Of a stretch of 64,000 bases of DNA, positions 34,872-49,003 are shown piece by piece. Source of the stretch: Acidimicrobiales bacterium (GTDB lineage Bacteria > Actinomycetota > Acidimicrobiia > Acidimicrobiales > RAAP-2). The stretch spans positions 1 to 64,000 of the forward strand of contig JADMIJ010000001.1 in the NCBI GenBank assembly GCA_015478655.1, read 5' to 3'. Position numbers and translations under genes: made by a program. Position 1 is the first letter of the stretch. Every line of letters starts with the position of its first letter. The notes under the pieces are model-generated. The model was given only the letters and a program-made list of their open reading frames with translations. It searched no databases and had not been told where the DNA came from.

Positions 34872-34894
34872 GAGTTGCTTGATATAGCCAACTC
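34872..34894. promoter_or_regulatory. Inverted repeat before the small conserved gene
   Basis: GAGTTG and CAACTC pair across an 11-base centre that contains TATAGC, a possible -10 box. The repeat ends just before GGGAGG (34896-34901), the ribosome binding site of the gene starting at 34910. It could be an operator or an RNA hairpin. Confidence 0.35.
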
Positions 34895-34909
34895 TGGGAG
34901 GCTCTCCCC

Positions 34910-35341
34910 ATGGCAGCGACAGGTTCGACCAAACCACGGAAGAAGACTCCAATGTCCGCCGATCACAAAGCGGCTTTGGCCAAAGGACGGGAAGAGGGCC
35001 GGACCGTTCGCCGGTACCTCGAAGCGCTCGAGTCGAACCGACCCCGACGGGGCCGCAAGCGCACCCCCGACTCCATTCGCAAGCGGCTGGCCGTCATCGA
35101 GTCGGCACTGCCCGGCGCCGACCCGCTGTCACGGCTCCACATGGTGGAGGAGAAGCAGCGCCTCGAAGCCGAGCTCTCCCATGCCGGAGACACAGTCGAC
35201 ATGGCGGCCCTGGAGAAGGGCTTCGTCCGGGTGGCCCGGATCTACGGCGAGCGCAAGGGAATCTCGTACTCCACCTGGCGCGCCGTGGGGGTGAGCGCGG
35301 CCGTCCTGCAGCAGGCGAAGATTCCCCGTACCCGCAGCTGA
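34910..35341 (+). CDS. Conserved actinobacterial protein of unknown function
   Basis: I do not know a function for this 143-residue protein. It is basic, lacks signal peptide and membrane helices, and is mainly helical. Recognisable pieces are [25 protein letters not shown] (split, about residues 16-40), the [18 protein letters not shown] helix, [18 protein letters not shown] and a C-terminal [17 protein letters not shown] that looks like a small helix-turn-helix. I believe similar proteins occur across actinobacteria. GGGAGG lies eight bases before the ATG, so the start is firm. It sits in the purine region between purL and purQ, facing purQ. Confidence 0.75.
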   Translation: MAATGSTKPRKKTPMSADHKAALAKGREEGRTVRRYLEALESNRPRRGRKRTPDSIRKRLAVIESALPGADPLSRLHMVEEKQRLEAELSHAGDTVDMAALEKGFVRVARIYGERKGISYSTWRAVGVSAAVLQQAKIPRTRS

Positions 35342-35387
35342 GCGCCTGGCCGGACGGACGGACCTCCGACCCGTTGCGCGAGGGCGA

Positions 35388-36077
35388 TCAGGCGACGGTG
35401 GCGGCGACCTGCGGGGTGGCTGACCGCACCAGGGCCGCCAGCAGCACGACGCCGTCCACCGAACCGAGCAGAGGATCCGAAGCCCGTTCGGGGTGGGGCA
35501 TGAGGCCGACCACATTGCGGGCCTCATTGCAGACGCCGGCGATGCTGTCGACCGAGCCATTTGGGTTGTCCACGTAGCGGAGCACCACTCGCTCTTCCGA
35601 TCGGAGCATGGCCAATGTGGGGGCATCACACGTGTAGTTGCCCTCGAAGTGATTGATGGGGATCTGCAACTCGGTTCCGACGGCAACTCCCCCGGTCAGC
35701 ACGGAGTCCGACGACTCCACCCGCACCCCGGCCGTGGTGCAGAGGAAGCGGAGCCCGCGGTTCTTCTGCAGCGCGCCGGGCAGGAGACCGGCCTCGGTCA
35801 GCACCTGAAAGCCGTTGCAGATCCCGACCACGGGGCCGCCGGCGGCGGCGAACCCGCCTACCGCCTCCATGACGGGCGAGAAGCGGGCGATGGCCCCGGG
35901 CCGGAGATAGTCGCCGTGGGCGAACCCACCGGGCAGGACCAGTGCGTCGTACCCGCTGACCGACGTGTCGCCGTGCCACACCAGGCCGGCCGACGCCCCG
36001 AGCCGTTGCAGGCCCAAGACGGCGTCGTGCTCGCAGTTGGTGCCCGGGAACATCACCACGCCGACCCGGGGGGCCAT
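35388..36077 (-). CDS. purQ: FGAM synthase, glutaminase subunit
   Basis: The 229-residue class I glutamine amidotransferase supplies ammonia to PurL. It begins with [20 protein letters not shown], carries [18 protein letters not shown], the nucleophile Cys in GICNGFQVL (about residue 90) and the His/Glu pair in LMPHPERAS near residue 205. The start ATG overlaps the purS stop by one base. It is the last gene of the purA-purD-purB-purC-purS-purQ operon, so PurQ and PurS are co-produced while PurL has its own promoter. Confidence 0.95.
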   Translation of the reverse strand: MAPRVGVVMFPGTNCEHDAVLGLQRLGASAGLVWHGDTSVSGYDALVLPGGFAHGDYLRPGAIARFSPVMEAVGGFAAAGGPVVGICNGFQVLTEAGLLPGALQKNRGLRFLCTTAGVRVESSDSVLTGGVAVGTELQIPINHFEGNYTCDAPTLAMLRSEERVVLRYVDNPNGSVDSIAGVCNEARNVVGLMPHPERASDPLLGSVDGVVLLAALVRSATPQVAATVA

Positions 36078-36367
36078 CAGGCCGCCGAGCCCGCGCCGGC
36101 CGGGCCGAGTGGGGTCACCGTTACCGACGACTCCTCGATGACGGGGTTGGCCAGGAGACGGTCGGCCACCACGGTGGCCTGGGCCCGCGCCTCGCCCTCA
36201 CTCGGAGCCGCGATCTCGAACCGGAACGCCTTGCCTGCCCGCATGCCGGTGACGCCCGTCAACCCCAGCGCGGGCAGGGCCCGCTCGATGGTGGCGCCCT
36301 GGGGGTCGGCGATCCCCTGGCGCAACCGGACTTCGACCAGGACCGAGAACTGCTCTGCCGAGGCCAC
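36077..36367 (-). CDS. purS: FGAM synthase, PurS subunit
   Basis: The 96-residue protein is the small subunit that bridges PurL and PurQ. It has the PurS pattern VLVEVRLRQGIADPQGATIE, ALPALGLTGVTGMRAGKAF and the late NPVIEESSV segment. The C-terminal dozen residues are Gly/Ala-rich and variable. It lies two bases from purC and overlaps purQ, so subunit levels should be matched. Confidence 0.94.
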   Translation of the reverse strand: MASAEQFSVLVEVRLRQGIADPQGATIERALPALGLTGVTGMRAGKAFRFEIAAPSEGEARAQATVVADRLLANPVIEESSVTVTPLGPAGAGSAA

Positions 36368-36369
36368 GG

Positions 36370-37278
36370 TCAGGCACCGTACCAGTCTTGCAACCGGCGG
36401 CCGCAGACCCGTTCGTAGGCGTCGACGTAGCGGGTGGAGGTGGCTGACACGATCTCGGGGGGAAGTGCGGGCGGGGGTGGTTGCTTGTCCCAGGGTTGGG
36501 CCTCGAGCCAGTCGCGCAGCGGCTGCTTGTCGAAGGAGGGCGGGTTGGTCCCCGGAGCGCAGTCGTCGGCCGGCCAGAACCGGGAGGAGTCGGGGGTCAA
36601 CACCTCGTCACACAGGGACAGCTCGCCGTCGATGAAGCCCAACTCGAATTTGGTGTCGCAGATGACGATGCCCTGGAGCTCCGCCCGGGCCGCCGCTCTC
36701 GCATACGCGGTCAGACACAGCTCGGCTGCCGACTCTGCCGCCGCCTTGCCCACCAGGTCGACCGCTTGGGCCATCCCGATGTTCAGGTCATGGCCTTCGG
36801 TGGCCTTGGTCGACGGGGTGAAGATGGGCTCGGGCAGGCGGTCGGCATGCCGGAGGCCGGTGGGCATGGCCATCCCATGGACGGTGCCTTCCCGCTCGTA
36901 CTCCTTGTACGCCGAGCCGGCCAAGTAGCCGCGCACGATGCACTCGATGCCGAGCATCTGGGCCCGCCGAACCAGCATCGACCGGCCGGCCAGTGCCTCG
37001 AGCCCACCGGGGAGCCCGGCCGCTCCTTCGGGGAAGTCCGCGGCGTCGGCACTGATCAAATGGTTCGGGGCAAGGTCTGCGAGCTCCCCGAGCCAGTAGG
37101 CGGTCATGGCCGTGAGCACCCGCCCCTTGTCGGGGATGGGCTCCTCCATGATCACGTCGAATGCCGATATGCGATCCGAAGCCACCATCAGCAGCCGGTC
37201 CCCACCGGCGTCGTAGAGCTCTCGCACCTTCCCCGATTGGATCAGGGTCAACGGTGCGCCGGTCGACGGGGTGTTCAT
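36370..37278 (-). CDS. purC: SAICAR synthetase
   Basis: The 302-residue enzyme joins CAIR and aspartate with ATP to give SAICAR. Motifs include SGKVRELYDAGGDRLLMVASDRISAFD (split near residues 11-37), RRAQMLGIECIVRGYLAGSA and GIVICDTKFELGF with catalytic acidic residues. Size matches actinobacterial PurC (about 290-300). Its ATG overlaps the purB stop by ATGA. Confidence 0.96.
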   Translation of the reverse strand: MNTPSTGAPLTLIQSGKVRELYDAGGDRLLMVASDRISAFDVIMEEPIPDKGRVLTAMTAYWLGELADLAPNHLISADAADFPEGAAGLPGGLEALAGRSMLVRRAQMLGIECIVRGYLAGSAYKEYEREGTVHGMAMPTGLRHADRLPEPIFTPSTKATEGHDLNIGMAQAVDLVGKAAAESAAELCLTAYARAAARAELQGIVICDTKFELGFIDGELSLCDEVLTPDSSRFWPADDCAPGTNPPSFDKQPLRDWLEAQPWDKQPPPPALPPEIVSATSTRYVDAYERVCGRRLQDWYGA

Positions 37279-38581
37279 GGGGCGAGGTCCTCCAGAGCGT
37301 CGGTGAATCGGTGGACATTGCGCAGGCTCCGTCCGAGGTCGAAGGCATCGTCGAGGGCGTCGGATGCGATGGTGACCTCGGGGTCCCCCTCGAGGACCTG
37401 CCGGAACGACCGTCCCTCGTCCCAGGCGGCCCGGGCGTCGCGCTGGACGATCCGATAGGCGGCGTCACGGCTCAACCCACCGCTGACCAGGGCGAGCAGT
37501 ACCGACTGGCTGAACACGAGGCCGTGGCTGCCTTCGGTCAGCGTGGCCAAGGCCCGTTCCGGGTGGATGACCAGGCCCTCGACCAGTCCGGTGGCCTTCT
37601 GCAACATGTACAGGGTGAGCATGCTGGCGTCGGGGAGCACCACCCGCTCCACCGAGCTGTGGGAGATGTCCCGCTCGTGCCAGAGGGCCACGTCCTCGAG
37701 GCCCGCCGAGAGGTACCCCCTCAACACCCGGGCCAGCCCGCACAACCGCTCCGACAGGATTGGGTTGCGCTTGTGGGGCATGGCCGAGCTGCCCTTCTGC
37801 CCCGGCTTGAACGGCTCCTCCGCCTCGCCCAGCTCGCTCCGGGCCAGGTGCCGGACCTCGGTGGCGATCAACTCGATGGTGGCGCCCACCGCCGCGCACG
37901 CCCAGAGGTACTCGGCGTGGCGGTCACGGGCGACCACCTGGGTGGCCGGTGTCGGCGTGAGCCCGAGGGCCGAGCACACGTGGTCCTCCACCCTCGGGTC
38001 GATGTTCGAGTAGGTGCCGACGGCACCTGACAGCTTGCCGACGGCGATCCTCTCCCGAGCGGCGCGCAGGCGCTGCAGATCGCGGTCGGCCTGCAGCGCC
38101 CACAGCGAGAACTTGGCCCCGAAGGTGGTCGGCTCTGCATGCATGCCGTGTGTCCTCCCGGTCACCGGGATGGCGATGGACCCGAGGGCCCGGGCCTTGA
38201 GCGCCTGCACCAGCTGGGAGCAGGCGGTGATGAGCAGGTCCGAGGCGTGGGTGAGCGTGGCGCACAGGGCGGTGTCGACCACGTCGGAGGAGGTGAGGCC
38301 GTAGTGGATCCAGGAGCCCTCGGGCTGACCGACGGCCGACTGCACCACGTCGACGAAGGCGGCCACGTCATGGTCCGTGGTCCGCTCGCGCTCTGCCACC
38401 GCCTCCACGAAGGCGGCATCCACGTGGGGCGCCCGGGCCCGGCAGGCCGCCGCCGCCTCGGCGGGGACCTCTCCCACCTCCGCCCATCCCTCGGTGGCCA
38501 ACAGCTCGACCCGCAGCCACATGGCGAAGCGGGCCTCGTCGGAGAAGAGCTCGGCCATCGCCGCGGGCGCGTACCGGGGTA

Positions 38582-38585
<4 letters not shown>
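37275..38585 (-). CDS. purB: Adenylosuccinate lyase
   Basis: The 436-residue enzyme releases fumarate from SAICAR and from adenylosuccinate, acting twice in purine synthesis. It has the fumarase-superfamily signature GSSAMPHKRNPILSERL (about residues 260-276), with the catalytic Ser of the mobile loop, and TGRTHGMHAEPTTFG with a conserved His. The start is a TTG that overlaps the purD stop as TTGA (38582-38585), giving LIPRYAPAAMAELFSDEARF; an ATG nine codons later is the alternative. The TTG start fits the coupled operon better. Confidence 0.95.
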
Positions 38586-41274
<2,689 letters not shown>

Positions 41275-41351
41275 TCACTCCTCCGTTGCGAAAAGCGGAT
41301 TACGCACCAGTGTAGCCCGCACCCCGCCGGCCGATCCAAGGGATGGGCAGG

Positions 41352-42215
41352 TCAATGCTCCGGCCGTCCGGGCGCGAGAGGGGCGCCTGCAGGCTGAGCG
41401 ACCAGGCACAGGGAGCGGCCGGGCGGGGCGCCGGCGCCGAAGGTGGCGTCGTCGCGACACGAGGTGGGCACCCAACCGGATCGGGTGATGAGACCCAGGT
41501 GGCTGGCGGCGGGCAGGATGGTCAGCCACGGCTCGGCCGATGCGTCGGGACGGGCCGTGTTGGCCCGGTCCAGCACCACCCCCGTGTCGATGCCGTCGGG
41601 GTGGACGGCCAGGCTGGCGGCCAGCGAGCTGCCGGGAGCCGCCCTCGAGCGCAGCCGGGCCAGGAGGCCGAGGATGGTTGCCTGATCGAGGTAGACCAGC
41701 AGCCCCTCGCAGATGAAGAGGGAGGGAAGGTCGGCACGATGACCGCTACGGGCCAGGACTGCGGCCACGTCGTCGGAGCGGAAGTCGGCCGCCTCCAGGG
41801 TCACGTGGGTGAGGTCGGCGCCCATCCGCCGCAAGCGCTGTCGCTTGTCGGACTGGGTGGTCGGGTGGTCGAGCTCGAAATAGTGCACGCGGGGTGATCG
41901 GAAGCGCAGGGCCCGGTCGTCATAGCCGGCGCCGAGGATGACGATCTGGCTGGTACCACCCTCGATGGCCCGGAGCACCTCGTCGTCGACGAATCGGGTC
42001 CGGGCGGTCAGATGGGCGCGGAGCCAGAGGGACCGGGTCGGCGCCATCCCGGCGCACAGCCCGACCTGGGCGGTCGTGTCACCGCCCGGGCTGGAGGGCC
42101 GGAGGAGTTGCGAGCGCAGCGAGGCCACCGACTGGCTGGTCCGCGACGGAGCGGGACGACCGCCTCCGCCACCGGCTGCTCTCATGGCGTCCTGATTGGT
42201 CCTCTCCCGGTCCAT
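41352..42215 (-). CDS. SAM-dependent methyltransferase (PPM/LCM type)
   Basis: The 287-residue protein has the leucine carboxyl methyltransferase-like fold. The SAM motif is QIVILGAGYDDRALRF (about residues 89-104), followed by YFELDHPTTQSDKRQRL with the acidic ribose ligand, and FICEGLLVYLDQ. In actinobacteria this family (TIGR00027-like) is large and its substrates are mostly unknown; some methylate small acids or lipids. The first 30 residues are Gly/Ala-rich. It lies alone between purA and clpB on the same strand. Confidence 0.84.
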   Translation of the reverse strand: MDRERTNQDAMRAAGGGGGRPAPSRTSQSVASLRSQLLRPSSPGGDTTAQVGLCAGMAPTRSLWLRAHLTARTRFVDDEVLRAIEGGTSQIVILGAGYDDRALRFRSPRVHYFELDHPTTQSDKRQRLRRMGADLTHVTLEAADFRSDDVAAVLARSGHRADLPSLFICEGLLVYLDQATILGLLARLRSRAAPGSSLAASLAVHPDGIDTGVVLDRANTARPDASAEPWLTILPAASHLGLITRSGWVPTSCRDDATFGAGAPPGRSLCLVAQPAGAPLAPGRPEH

Positions 42216-42236
42216 GGCGTCGGGATCCGGGCCTGA

Positions 42237-44729
42237 TCAGGCCAGCACGATGGCGCCATCGACCGCGTCCACCGTGACGGTCGAGCCCTCTGGGTACCGG
42301 CCCTCGAGGAGGGCGAGCGCCAGCGTGTCCTCGACCTGTCGTTGGATGACCCGGCGCAGTGGTCGGGCCCCGAAGTCGGGGTCGAAGCCCGCATGGGCCA
42401 GCCACTCGTCGGCGGCCGGTGTCACCGACAGGGCCAGCCGCCGCTCGGACAGCCGGCTGCGCAGCCCGTTCAATTGGATGGACACGATCCGCTCGAGGTC
42501 GGCCTCGGTGAGGGAATGGAAGCGGACGATCTCATCGATGCGGTTGACGAACTCCGGCTTGAAGAACTCGAGCGGCTCGCCGGGGATGTTGGATGTCATG
42601 ATCAGGACGGTGTTGGTGAAGTCGACGGTGCGACCCTGCCCGTCGGTGAGACGACCGTCCTCGAGGAGTTGCAGGAGCGTGTTGAACACATCGGGGTGAG
42701 CCTTCTCCAGCTCGTCCAGCAGCACCACGGCATAGGGGCGACGCCGAATCGCCTCGGTGAGCTGGCCTCCCTCCTCGTAGCCCACGTAGCCCGGAGGCGC
42801 GCCCACCAGGCGGGACACCGAATGGCGCTCCATGTACTCACTCATGTCGATGCGCACCATGGCGCGGGCGTCGTCGAACAGGAACTCGGCCAGGGCCCCG
42901 GCCAGCTCGGTCTTGCCCACCCCGGTCGGGCCCATGAACAGGAAGGACCCGATGGGACGGTTGGGGTCCGACAGGCCGGCCCGACTGCGCCGGATGGCGT
43001 TGGACACGGCCGAGACGGCTTCGTCCTGGCCCACCACGCGGGCGTGGAGGGCGTCCTCCATCCGCACCAGCTTCTCCACCTCGCCCTCGAGGAGTCGGCT
43101 GACCGGCACGCCGGTGGCCCGGCTGACCACCTCGGCCACGTCTTCGGCATCCACCTCTTCCTTCAGGAACCGCTGCGTCTTCTGGAGCTCGTCCAGGGCG
43201 GCGGTGGCCTCTTCGACCTGGCGTTCGAGGTCGGGGATCAGGCCGTAGGAGATCTCCGAGGCCTGGGCCAGGTTGCCGTCGCGGGCCAGGCGCTCGGCCT
43301 CGCCCCGCTGGTGCTCGAGCTCACCTTTGAGGGACTGGATGGTGGCGATGGCCTCCTTCTCGGACTGCCAGTGGGCCGTCATCGCCACCGACTCCTCGCG
43401 GAGATTGGCCATCTCCTCGTCCAGTCGGGCCAGGCGCTCGGCGGAGGCGCTGTCGGTCTCCTTCTCCAACGCCATCCGCTCGATCTCCAGCTGGCGCAGG
43501 CGACGGGTGACCACGTCGAGCTCGGTGGGCATGGAGTCGATCTCGATGCGCAGCCGGCTGGCCGACTCGTCCATGAGGTCGATGGCCTTGTCGGGGAGGA
43601 ACCGGCCGGTGATGTAGCGGTCCGAGAGGACGGCGGCGGCTACCAGCGCGGCATCCTGGATGCGGACGCCGTGGTGGACCTCGTAGCGCTCCTTCAGCCC
43701 GCGCAGGATGGCGATGGTGTCCCCCACCGACGGCGGCGGGACGAACACCTGCTGGAATCGGCGCTCCAACGCCGCGTCCTTCTCGATGTATTGGCGGTAC
43801 TCGTCGAGGGTGGTGGCGCCGATGAGGCGGAGCTCGCCCCGGGCCAGCATGGGCTTGATCATGTTGCCGGCGTCCATGGCCCCCTCCGCGCCGCCGCCGG
43901 CCCCGACGATGGTGTGGAGCTCGTCGATGAAGGTGATCACCTCCCCCTCGGCGTCGGTGATCTCCTTGAGGACCGCCTTCAGCCGCTCCTCGAACTCGCC
44001 CCGGTACTTGGCCCCGGCCACCATGGAGGACATGTCGAGCCCGATGACCCGCTTCCCCTTCAGCCCTTCGGGGACGTCGCCCTCGACGATCCGCTGGGCC
44101 AGCCCTTCGACGATGGCCGTCTTGCCCACCCCGGGCTCCCCGATGAGGACCGGGTTGTTCTTGGTCCTGCGGGACAACACCTGGATGACCCGACGGATCT
44201 CCTCGTCGCGTCCGATGACCGGATCCATCTTCCCCTGCCGGGCCAGCGCGGTCAGATCGCGACCGTAGCGCTCGAGGGCCTGAAAGGTCTCCTCGGGATT
44301 CTGCGAGGTGACCCGGTGGCTGCCCCGGACGTCGCGGAGGGCGCTCAGCAATTGATTGCGGTCCACACCGATGCGGTCGGCCATGGCCAACACCAGGTGC
44401 TCGACCGACAGGTACTCGTCCCCCATGTCGGTGCGCTGGGTGTCGGCCGCGGTGAGGACGTCGCGCAGGGCCCGGTCGATGCCCGGCTCTGCACCACCAA
44501 AGGCCTGCGGCAGGCGGCTGAGCTCCGCGTCGATCCGGTCGGCCACGACGGCGGACTCGACGCCCACCCGGGCGAGGATCGGTCCGGCGATCCCGTCGGG
44601 CTGGTCGAGGATGGCGGCCAGCAGGTGCTCTGGCGTGACGGCGGCGTTGTGGGCGGCGCGGGCCCGCTCCACGGCGGCACTGAATGCCTCCTGGGTCTTG
44701 AGGGTCCAGCGGTCGGGACTGAGGCTCAC
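42237..44729 (-). CDS. clpB: Disaggregase ClpB
   Basis: The 830-residue AAA+ chaperone rescues aggregated proteins with DnaK. It has the Clp-N repeat domain (LTTKQEAF-like [20 protein letters not shown]), a first ATPase site [13 protein letters not shown] (about residues 201-213), a middle coiled coil (about residues 400-520) and a second site [12 protein letters not shown] near residue 605. [15 protein letters not shown] loop and arginine-finger region follow. ClpB usually has about 860 residues, so it is slightly short. It is last in the dnaK operon with a four-base overlap to hspR, so heat-shock control through HspR is expected. Confidence 0.96.
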   Translation of the reverse strand: MSLSPDRWTLKTQEAFSAAVERARAAHNAAVTPEHLLAAILDQPDGIAGPILARVGVESAVVADRIDAELSRLPQAFGGAEPGIDRALRDVLTAADTQRTDMGDEYLSVEHLVLAMADRIGVDRNQLLSALRDVRGSHRVTSQNPEETFQALERYGRDLTALARQGKMDPVIGRDEEIRRVIQVLSRRTKNNPVLIGEPGVGKTAIVEGLAQRIVEGDVPEGLKGKRVIGLDMSSMVAGAKYRGEFEERLKAVLKEITDAEGEVITFIDELHTIVGAGGGAEGAMDAGNMIKPMLARGELRLIGATTLDEYRQYIEKDAALERRFQQVFVPPPSVGDTIAILRGLKERYEVHHGVRIQDAALVAAAVLSDRYITGRFLPDKAIDLMDESASRLRIEIDSMPTELDVVTRRLRQLEIERMALEKETDSASAERLARLDEEMANLREESVAMTAHWQSEKEAIATIQSLKGELEHQRGEAERLARDGNLAQASEISYGLIPDLERQVEEATAALDELQKTQRFLKEEVDAEDVAEVVSRATGVPVSRLLEGEVEKLVRMEDALHARVVGQDEAVSAVSNAIRRSRAGLSDPNRPIGSFLFMGPTGVGKTELAGALAEFLFDDARAMVRIDMSEYMERHSVSRLVGAPPGYVGYEEGGQLTEAIRRRPYAVVLLDELEKAHPDVFNTLLQLLEDGRLTDGQGRTVDFTNTVLIMTSNIPGEPLEFFKPEFVNRIDEIVRFHSLTEADLERIVSIQLNGLRSRLSERRLALSVTPAADEWLAHAGFDPDFGARPLRRVIQRQVEDTLALALLEGRYPEGSTVTVDAVDGAIVLA

Positions 44730-45130
44730 CGCGAACCTCCCGCGTGCCCGGCCCGGCGGGCGGGTCGGGTCGGGACCAGCCCCTGGGAGAGCGGCACCAG
44801 GTCGCGCCGGTAGTGGCGGTGGGTCACCGCCACCTCCTCGCGGGCCTCGGCGCGGGCCACCACCAACTCGCTGCGGAGCCGGGCCACCTCGTCCTCCAGT
44901 TCCATGACCCGCCGGACGCCTTCGAGATTGAGGCCGGAGGTGGTGAGGCTCTGGATGTGGCGCAACCGGTCCAGATCCTCTTCGCTGAACCGCCGGCTCC
45001 CTCCCTCGGTGCGGCTCGGGTCGAGGAGACCCTTGCGCTCGTAGACGCGGAGGGTCTGGGGGTGCACCCCGGTGAGCTCGGCGGCCACCGAGATGACGTA
45101 AACGGCTCGGGATCGGCGATCGTCAGCCAC
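44726..45130 (-). CDS. hspR: Heat-shock repressor HspR (MerR family)
   Basis: The 134-residue protein has a MerR-type winged helix: [20 protein letters not shown], then [20 protein letters not shown] and the [20 protein letters not shown] helix (about residues 9-70), followed by a coiled coil. HspR binds HAIR sites and represses dnaK and clpB operons together with DnaK as corepressor. The start is the GTG at 45130, one base after the dnaJ stop codon. It lies in the operon it should control, and a degenerate HAIR site is at 48927-48947 before dnaK. Confidence 0.94.
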   Translation of the reverse strand: MADDRRSRAVYVISVAAELTGVHPQTLRVYERKGLLDPSRTEGGSRRFSEEDLDRLRHIQSLTTSGLNLEGVRRVMELEDEVARLRSELVVARAEAREEVAVTHRHYRRDLVPLSQGLVPTRPARRAGHAGGSR

Positions 45131-45131
45131 C

Positions 45132-46238
45132 TCAGACCCCCAGGACCTGGCGCTCCGGCGGGTCGACCACCGCGGCGAGCGCTTCGACCGCGGCGCGCTG
45201 TTCATCGGTCAGCTTGTCGGGAATGTCCACCTTGACCGTCACCAGCAGGTCACCGTCGGCGTTCCGCTTGTCACCGGGGACGCCGCGTCCCTTCACCTTG
45301 AAGGTGCGGCCCGCGGGGGTGCCGGCAGGAACCCGCAGCGTGACCGGCTCGTTGAGGGTGGGGACGGTGACGGTGGTGCCCAGGGCGGCCTCCGGGTACG
45401 ACAGAGGGACGGTCAGGGTGAGGTTGCGGCCCCGGCGCCCGAAGATCCCGTGGCGATCCACGCGGACCACCACATACAGATCACCGCTCGGCGCGTTGCC
45501 GCGGCCGGCGGCGCCGCGTCCCTTGACCCGAATGCGCTGGCCGTCCTCCACGCCGGCCGGGATGCGCACCTTCACGGATCGATTGCGGTGCTCGACCCCC
45601 GAACCGGAGCATGTCGGGCACGGCGTGGTCACCACGGTGCCCCGGCCACCGCACTGCGGGCAGATCTGGCTCAGTGAGAACAGGCCCTGGTTGTCCTGGA
45701 GGGTGCCGGATCCCCCGCAACGGGGGCAGGTCACCGGGCTGGTGCCCGGGGCCGCCCCGGTGCCCGAGCAGGTGTGGCAGCGGGCATCGGTGGTCAGGTT
45801 CACCGAGGTGGTCACCCCGTTGACCGCCTCCTCGAAGGACAGATGGAGTTCGGTCTCGACGTCCGCCCCGCGTTGCGGGCCGGTGGCCCCCCCACCGCGA
45901 CGGCCGCGCCCGAACAGGCCGCCGAAGAGGTCGCCGAGGTCGCCCATGTCCGCCGTCCGGTAGGTCCCGCCCCCACCGAAGCCGCCCGGGAAGCCAGCTC
46001 CTGCGGCCGGTCCCATGGCCCGGACCTCGTCGTACTCCTTGCGCCGGTCCGCATCACCGAGGACGTCGTACGCCGCGGAGATGTCCTTGAAGGTGTCCTC
46101 GTGCCCGGGGTTGGTATCGGGGTGGTGCTTCTTGGCCAGCTTCCGATAGGCGCTGGTGATCTCCTTGGCCGTAGCCGCGGAGGACACGCCCAGGGCCTTG
46201 TAGTAGTCCTTTTCGAACCATTCGCGTTGCGGCGCCAC
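45132..46238 (-). CDS. dnaJ: Co-chaperone DnaJ
   Basis: The 368-residue protein stimulates DnaK ATPase and presents substrates. The J domain has AYRKLAKKHHPDTNPGHED (HPD about residues 37-39), then a Gly/Phe-rich region (GPAAGAGFPGGFGGGGTY). The zinc domain has four repeats (CHTCSGTG, CPRCGGSG, CPQCGGRG, CPTCSGSG) and the C-terminal substrate domains follow. It fits DnaJ1 of actinobacteria, in the dnaK-grpE-dnaJ-hspR order. The stop is one base before the hspR start. Confidence 0.96.
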   Translation of the reverse strand: MAPQREWFEKDYYKALGVSSAATAKEITSAYRKLAKKHHPDTNPGHEDTFKDISAAYDVLGDADRRKEYDEVRAMGPAAGAGFPGGFGGGGTYRTADMGDLGDLFGGLFGRGRRGGGATGPQRGADVETELHLSFEEAVNGVTTSVNLTTDARCHTCSGTGAAPGTSPVTCPRCGGSGTLQDNQGLFSLSQICPQCGGRGTVVTTPCPTCSGSGVEHRNRSVKVRIPAGVEDGQRIRVKGRGAAGRGNAPSGDLYVVVRVDRHGIFGRRGRNLTLTVPLSYPEAALGTTVTVPTLNEPVTLRVPAGTPAGRTFKVKGRGVPGDKRNADGDLLVTVKVDIPDKLTDEQRAAVEALAAVVDPPERQVLGV

Positions 46239-46259
46239 GTGGTCGGTCCCCTGTCTCCT

Positions 46260-46973
46260 TTAGCCCCGCACCGTCACCATGGCCGGGCGCACGACAGTGC
46301 CGCGCCAGCGGTACCCGGCCCTCATCACCTGGGCGACGACCGGCTCGCCGGGCACCGGGCCACCGGTGGCATCCGCATCAGACCAATCCCCGTCCCCCGG
46401 GGACGGCTCCTCGGCGGGAAGGTGGCCCACCGCCTCATGGGCGTTGGGATCGAACGTCTCACCGAGGGGATCGATGCGCTCGAGCCCCTCTTTGGCCAGC
46501 ACGTCCCGCAACTGGTTCGAAACGGCCAGCAGAGCGCGGCCGTCGGAGGACTCGGCGTCGCCCAGATGCTCGGTGGCGAGATCGAGGGTGTCCATCACCG
46601 GGAGGACCTTGTCCACCAGTGACACGGCGGCACGAGCCACCTGATCCACCTGCTGCTTGGCCACCCGCTTCTTGTAGTTCTCGAACTCGGCCTGCAGTCT
46701 GCGCAGCGAATCGAGGTACTCGTCCCGCTGTAGCTGGCAGACGGCCAGGGGGTCGTCATCCACGACCACACCCTCGACGACGTCGGCAACATCGCTCACC
46801 GCGCCCTCCTCGTCCAGGATCTCGACCTCGGCCACGCCTTCGTCGCCACGATCCTCCCCGTAGTCGGAGCCCAGCTCGGCTCCTTCTGCCCCCGCGGGAC
46901 GGGGACCGGAGGTCCCTTGGGCCCTCGGTCCCCACTCCACGCCGCTGCGACCTGACTTGTTGATGCCGGTCAT
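46260..46973 (-). CDS. grpE: Nucleotide exchange factor GrpE
   Basis: The 237-residue protein exchanges ADP on DnaK. An acidic N-terminus of about 70 residues precedes the long helix (DEYLDSLRRLQAEFENYKKR, about residues 84-103) and the beta domain with LGETFDPNAHEAVGHLP and VAQVMRAGYRWRGTVVRPA. It is longer than E. coli GrpE because of the acidic head and an inserted acidic/Gly stretch. It starts six bases after the dnaK stop codon. Confidence 0.95.
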   Translation of the reverse strand: MTGINKSGRSGVEWGPRAQGTSGPRPAGAEGAELGSDYGEDRGDEGVAEVEILDEEGAVSDVADVVEGVVVDDDPLAVCQLQRDEYLDSLRRLQAEFENYKKRVAKQQVDQVARAAVSLVDKVLPVMDTLDLATEHLGDAESSDGRALLAVSNQLRDVLAKEGLERIDPLGETFDPNAHEAVGHLPAEEPSPGDGDWSDADATGGPVPGEPVVAQVMRAGYRWRGTVVRPAMVTVRG

Positions 46974-46979
46974 CGGCGA

Positions 46980-48812
<1,833 letters not shown>

Positions 48813-48915
48813 CCTGTTGCCTCCTGCTCACATTGCCCTGATGGGCGCTCGTCGTTGACTCGACAGTGGTGCCACCGATCCGGTCGGCACGCTGGTTGTT
48901 CTGCTTACGGGTTCC

Positions 48916-48921
48916 ACTATA
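48916..48921 (-). promoter_or_regulatory. -10 box of the dnaK operon
   Basis: TATAGT on the minus strand is about 100 bases before dnaK, the best -10 match in this AT-rich stretch. No good -35 is seen; the HAIR-like site occupies that position, as expected for a repressor site. Confidence 0.5.
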
Positions 48922-48926
48922 CCAAA

Positions 48927-48947
48927 GTTGAGTGTCATATGCATAAG
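48927..48947 (-). promoter_or_regulatory. Degenerate HAIR operator (HspR site)
   Basis: Read on the minus strand, CTTATGC, seven bases and ACTCAAC match the HAIR consensus CTTGAGT-N7-ACTCAAG at 4/7 and 6/7 positions. It lies immediately upstream of the TATAGT box of dnaK and about 57-77 bases before gpmA on the other strand. Confidence 0.6.
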
Positions 48948-48991
48948 TTTTCTCTAAAGTCCTGCTAATGCCGCCAGATAAGTGGCCGGGA

Positions 48992-48997
48992 TACGCT
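48992..48997 (+). promoter_or_regulatory. -10 hexamer of leaderless gpmA
   Basis: TACGCT is followed by exactly six bases and the ATG at 49004, so the transcript is predicted to be leaderless. Confidence 0.5.
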
Positions 48998-49003
48998 CAA
49001 CGC

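Noticed and set aside
42342-44813. An 823-codon plus-strand open frame over clpB
   Set aside because: It mirrors clpB, whose Walker motifs and length are unambiguous. The frame is a GC-skew artefact.
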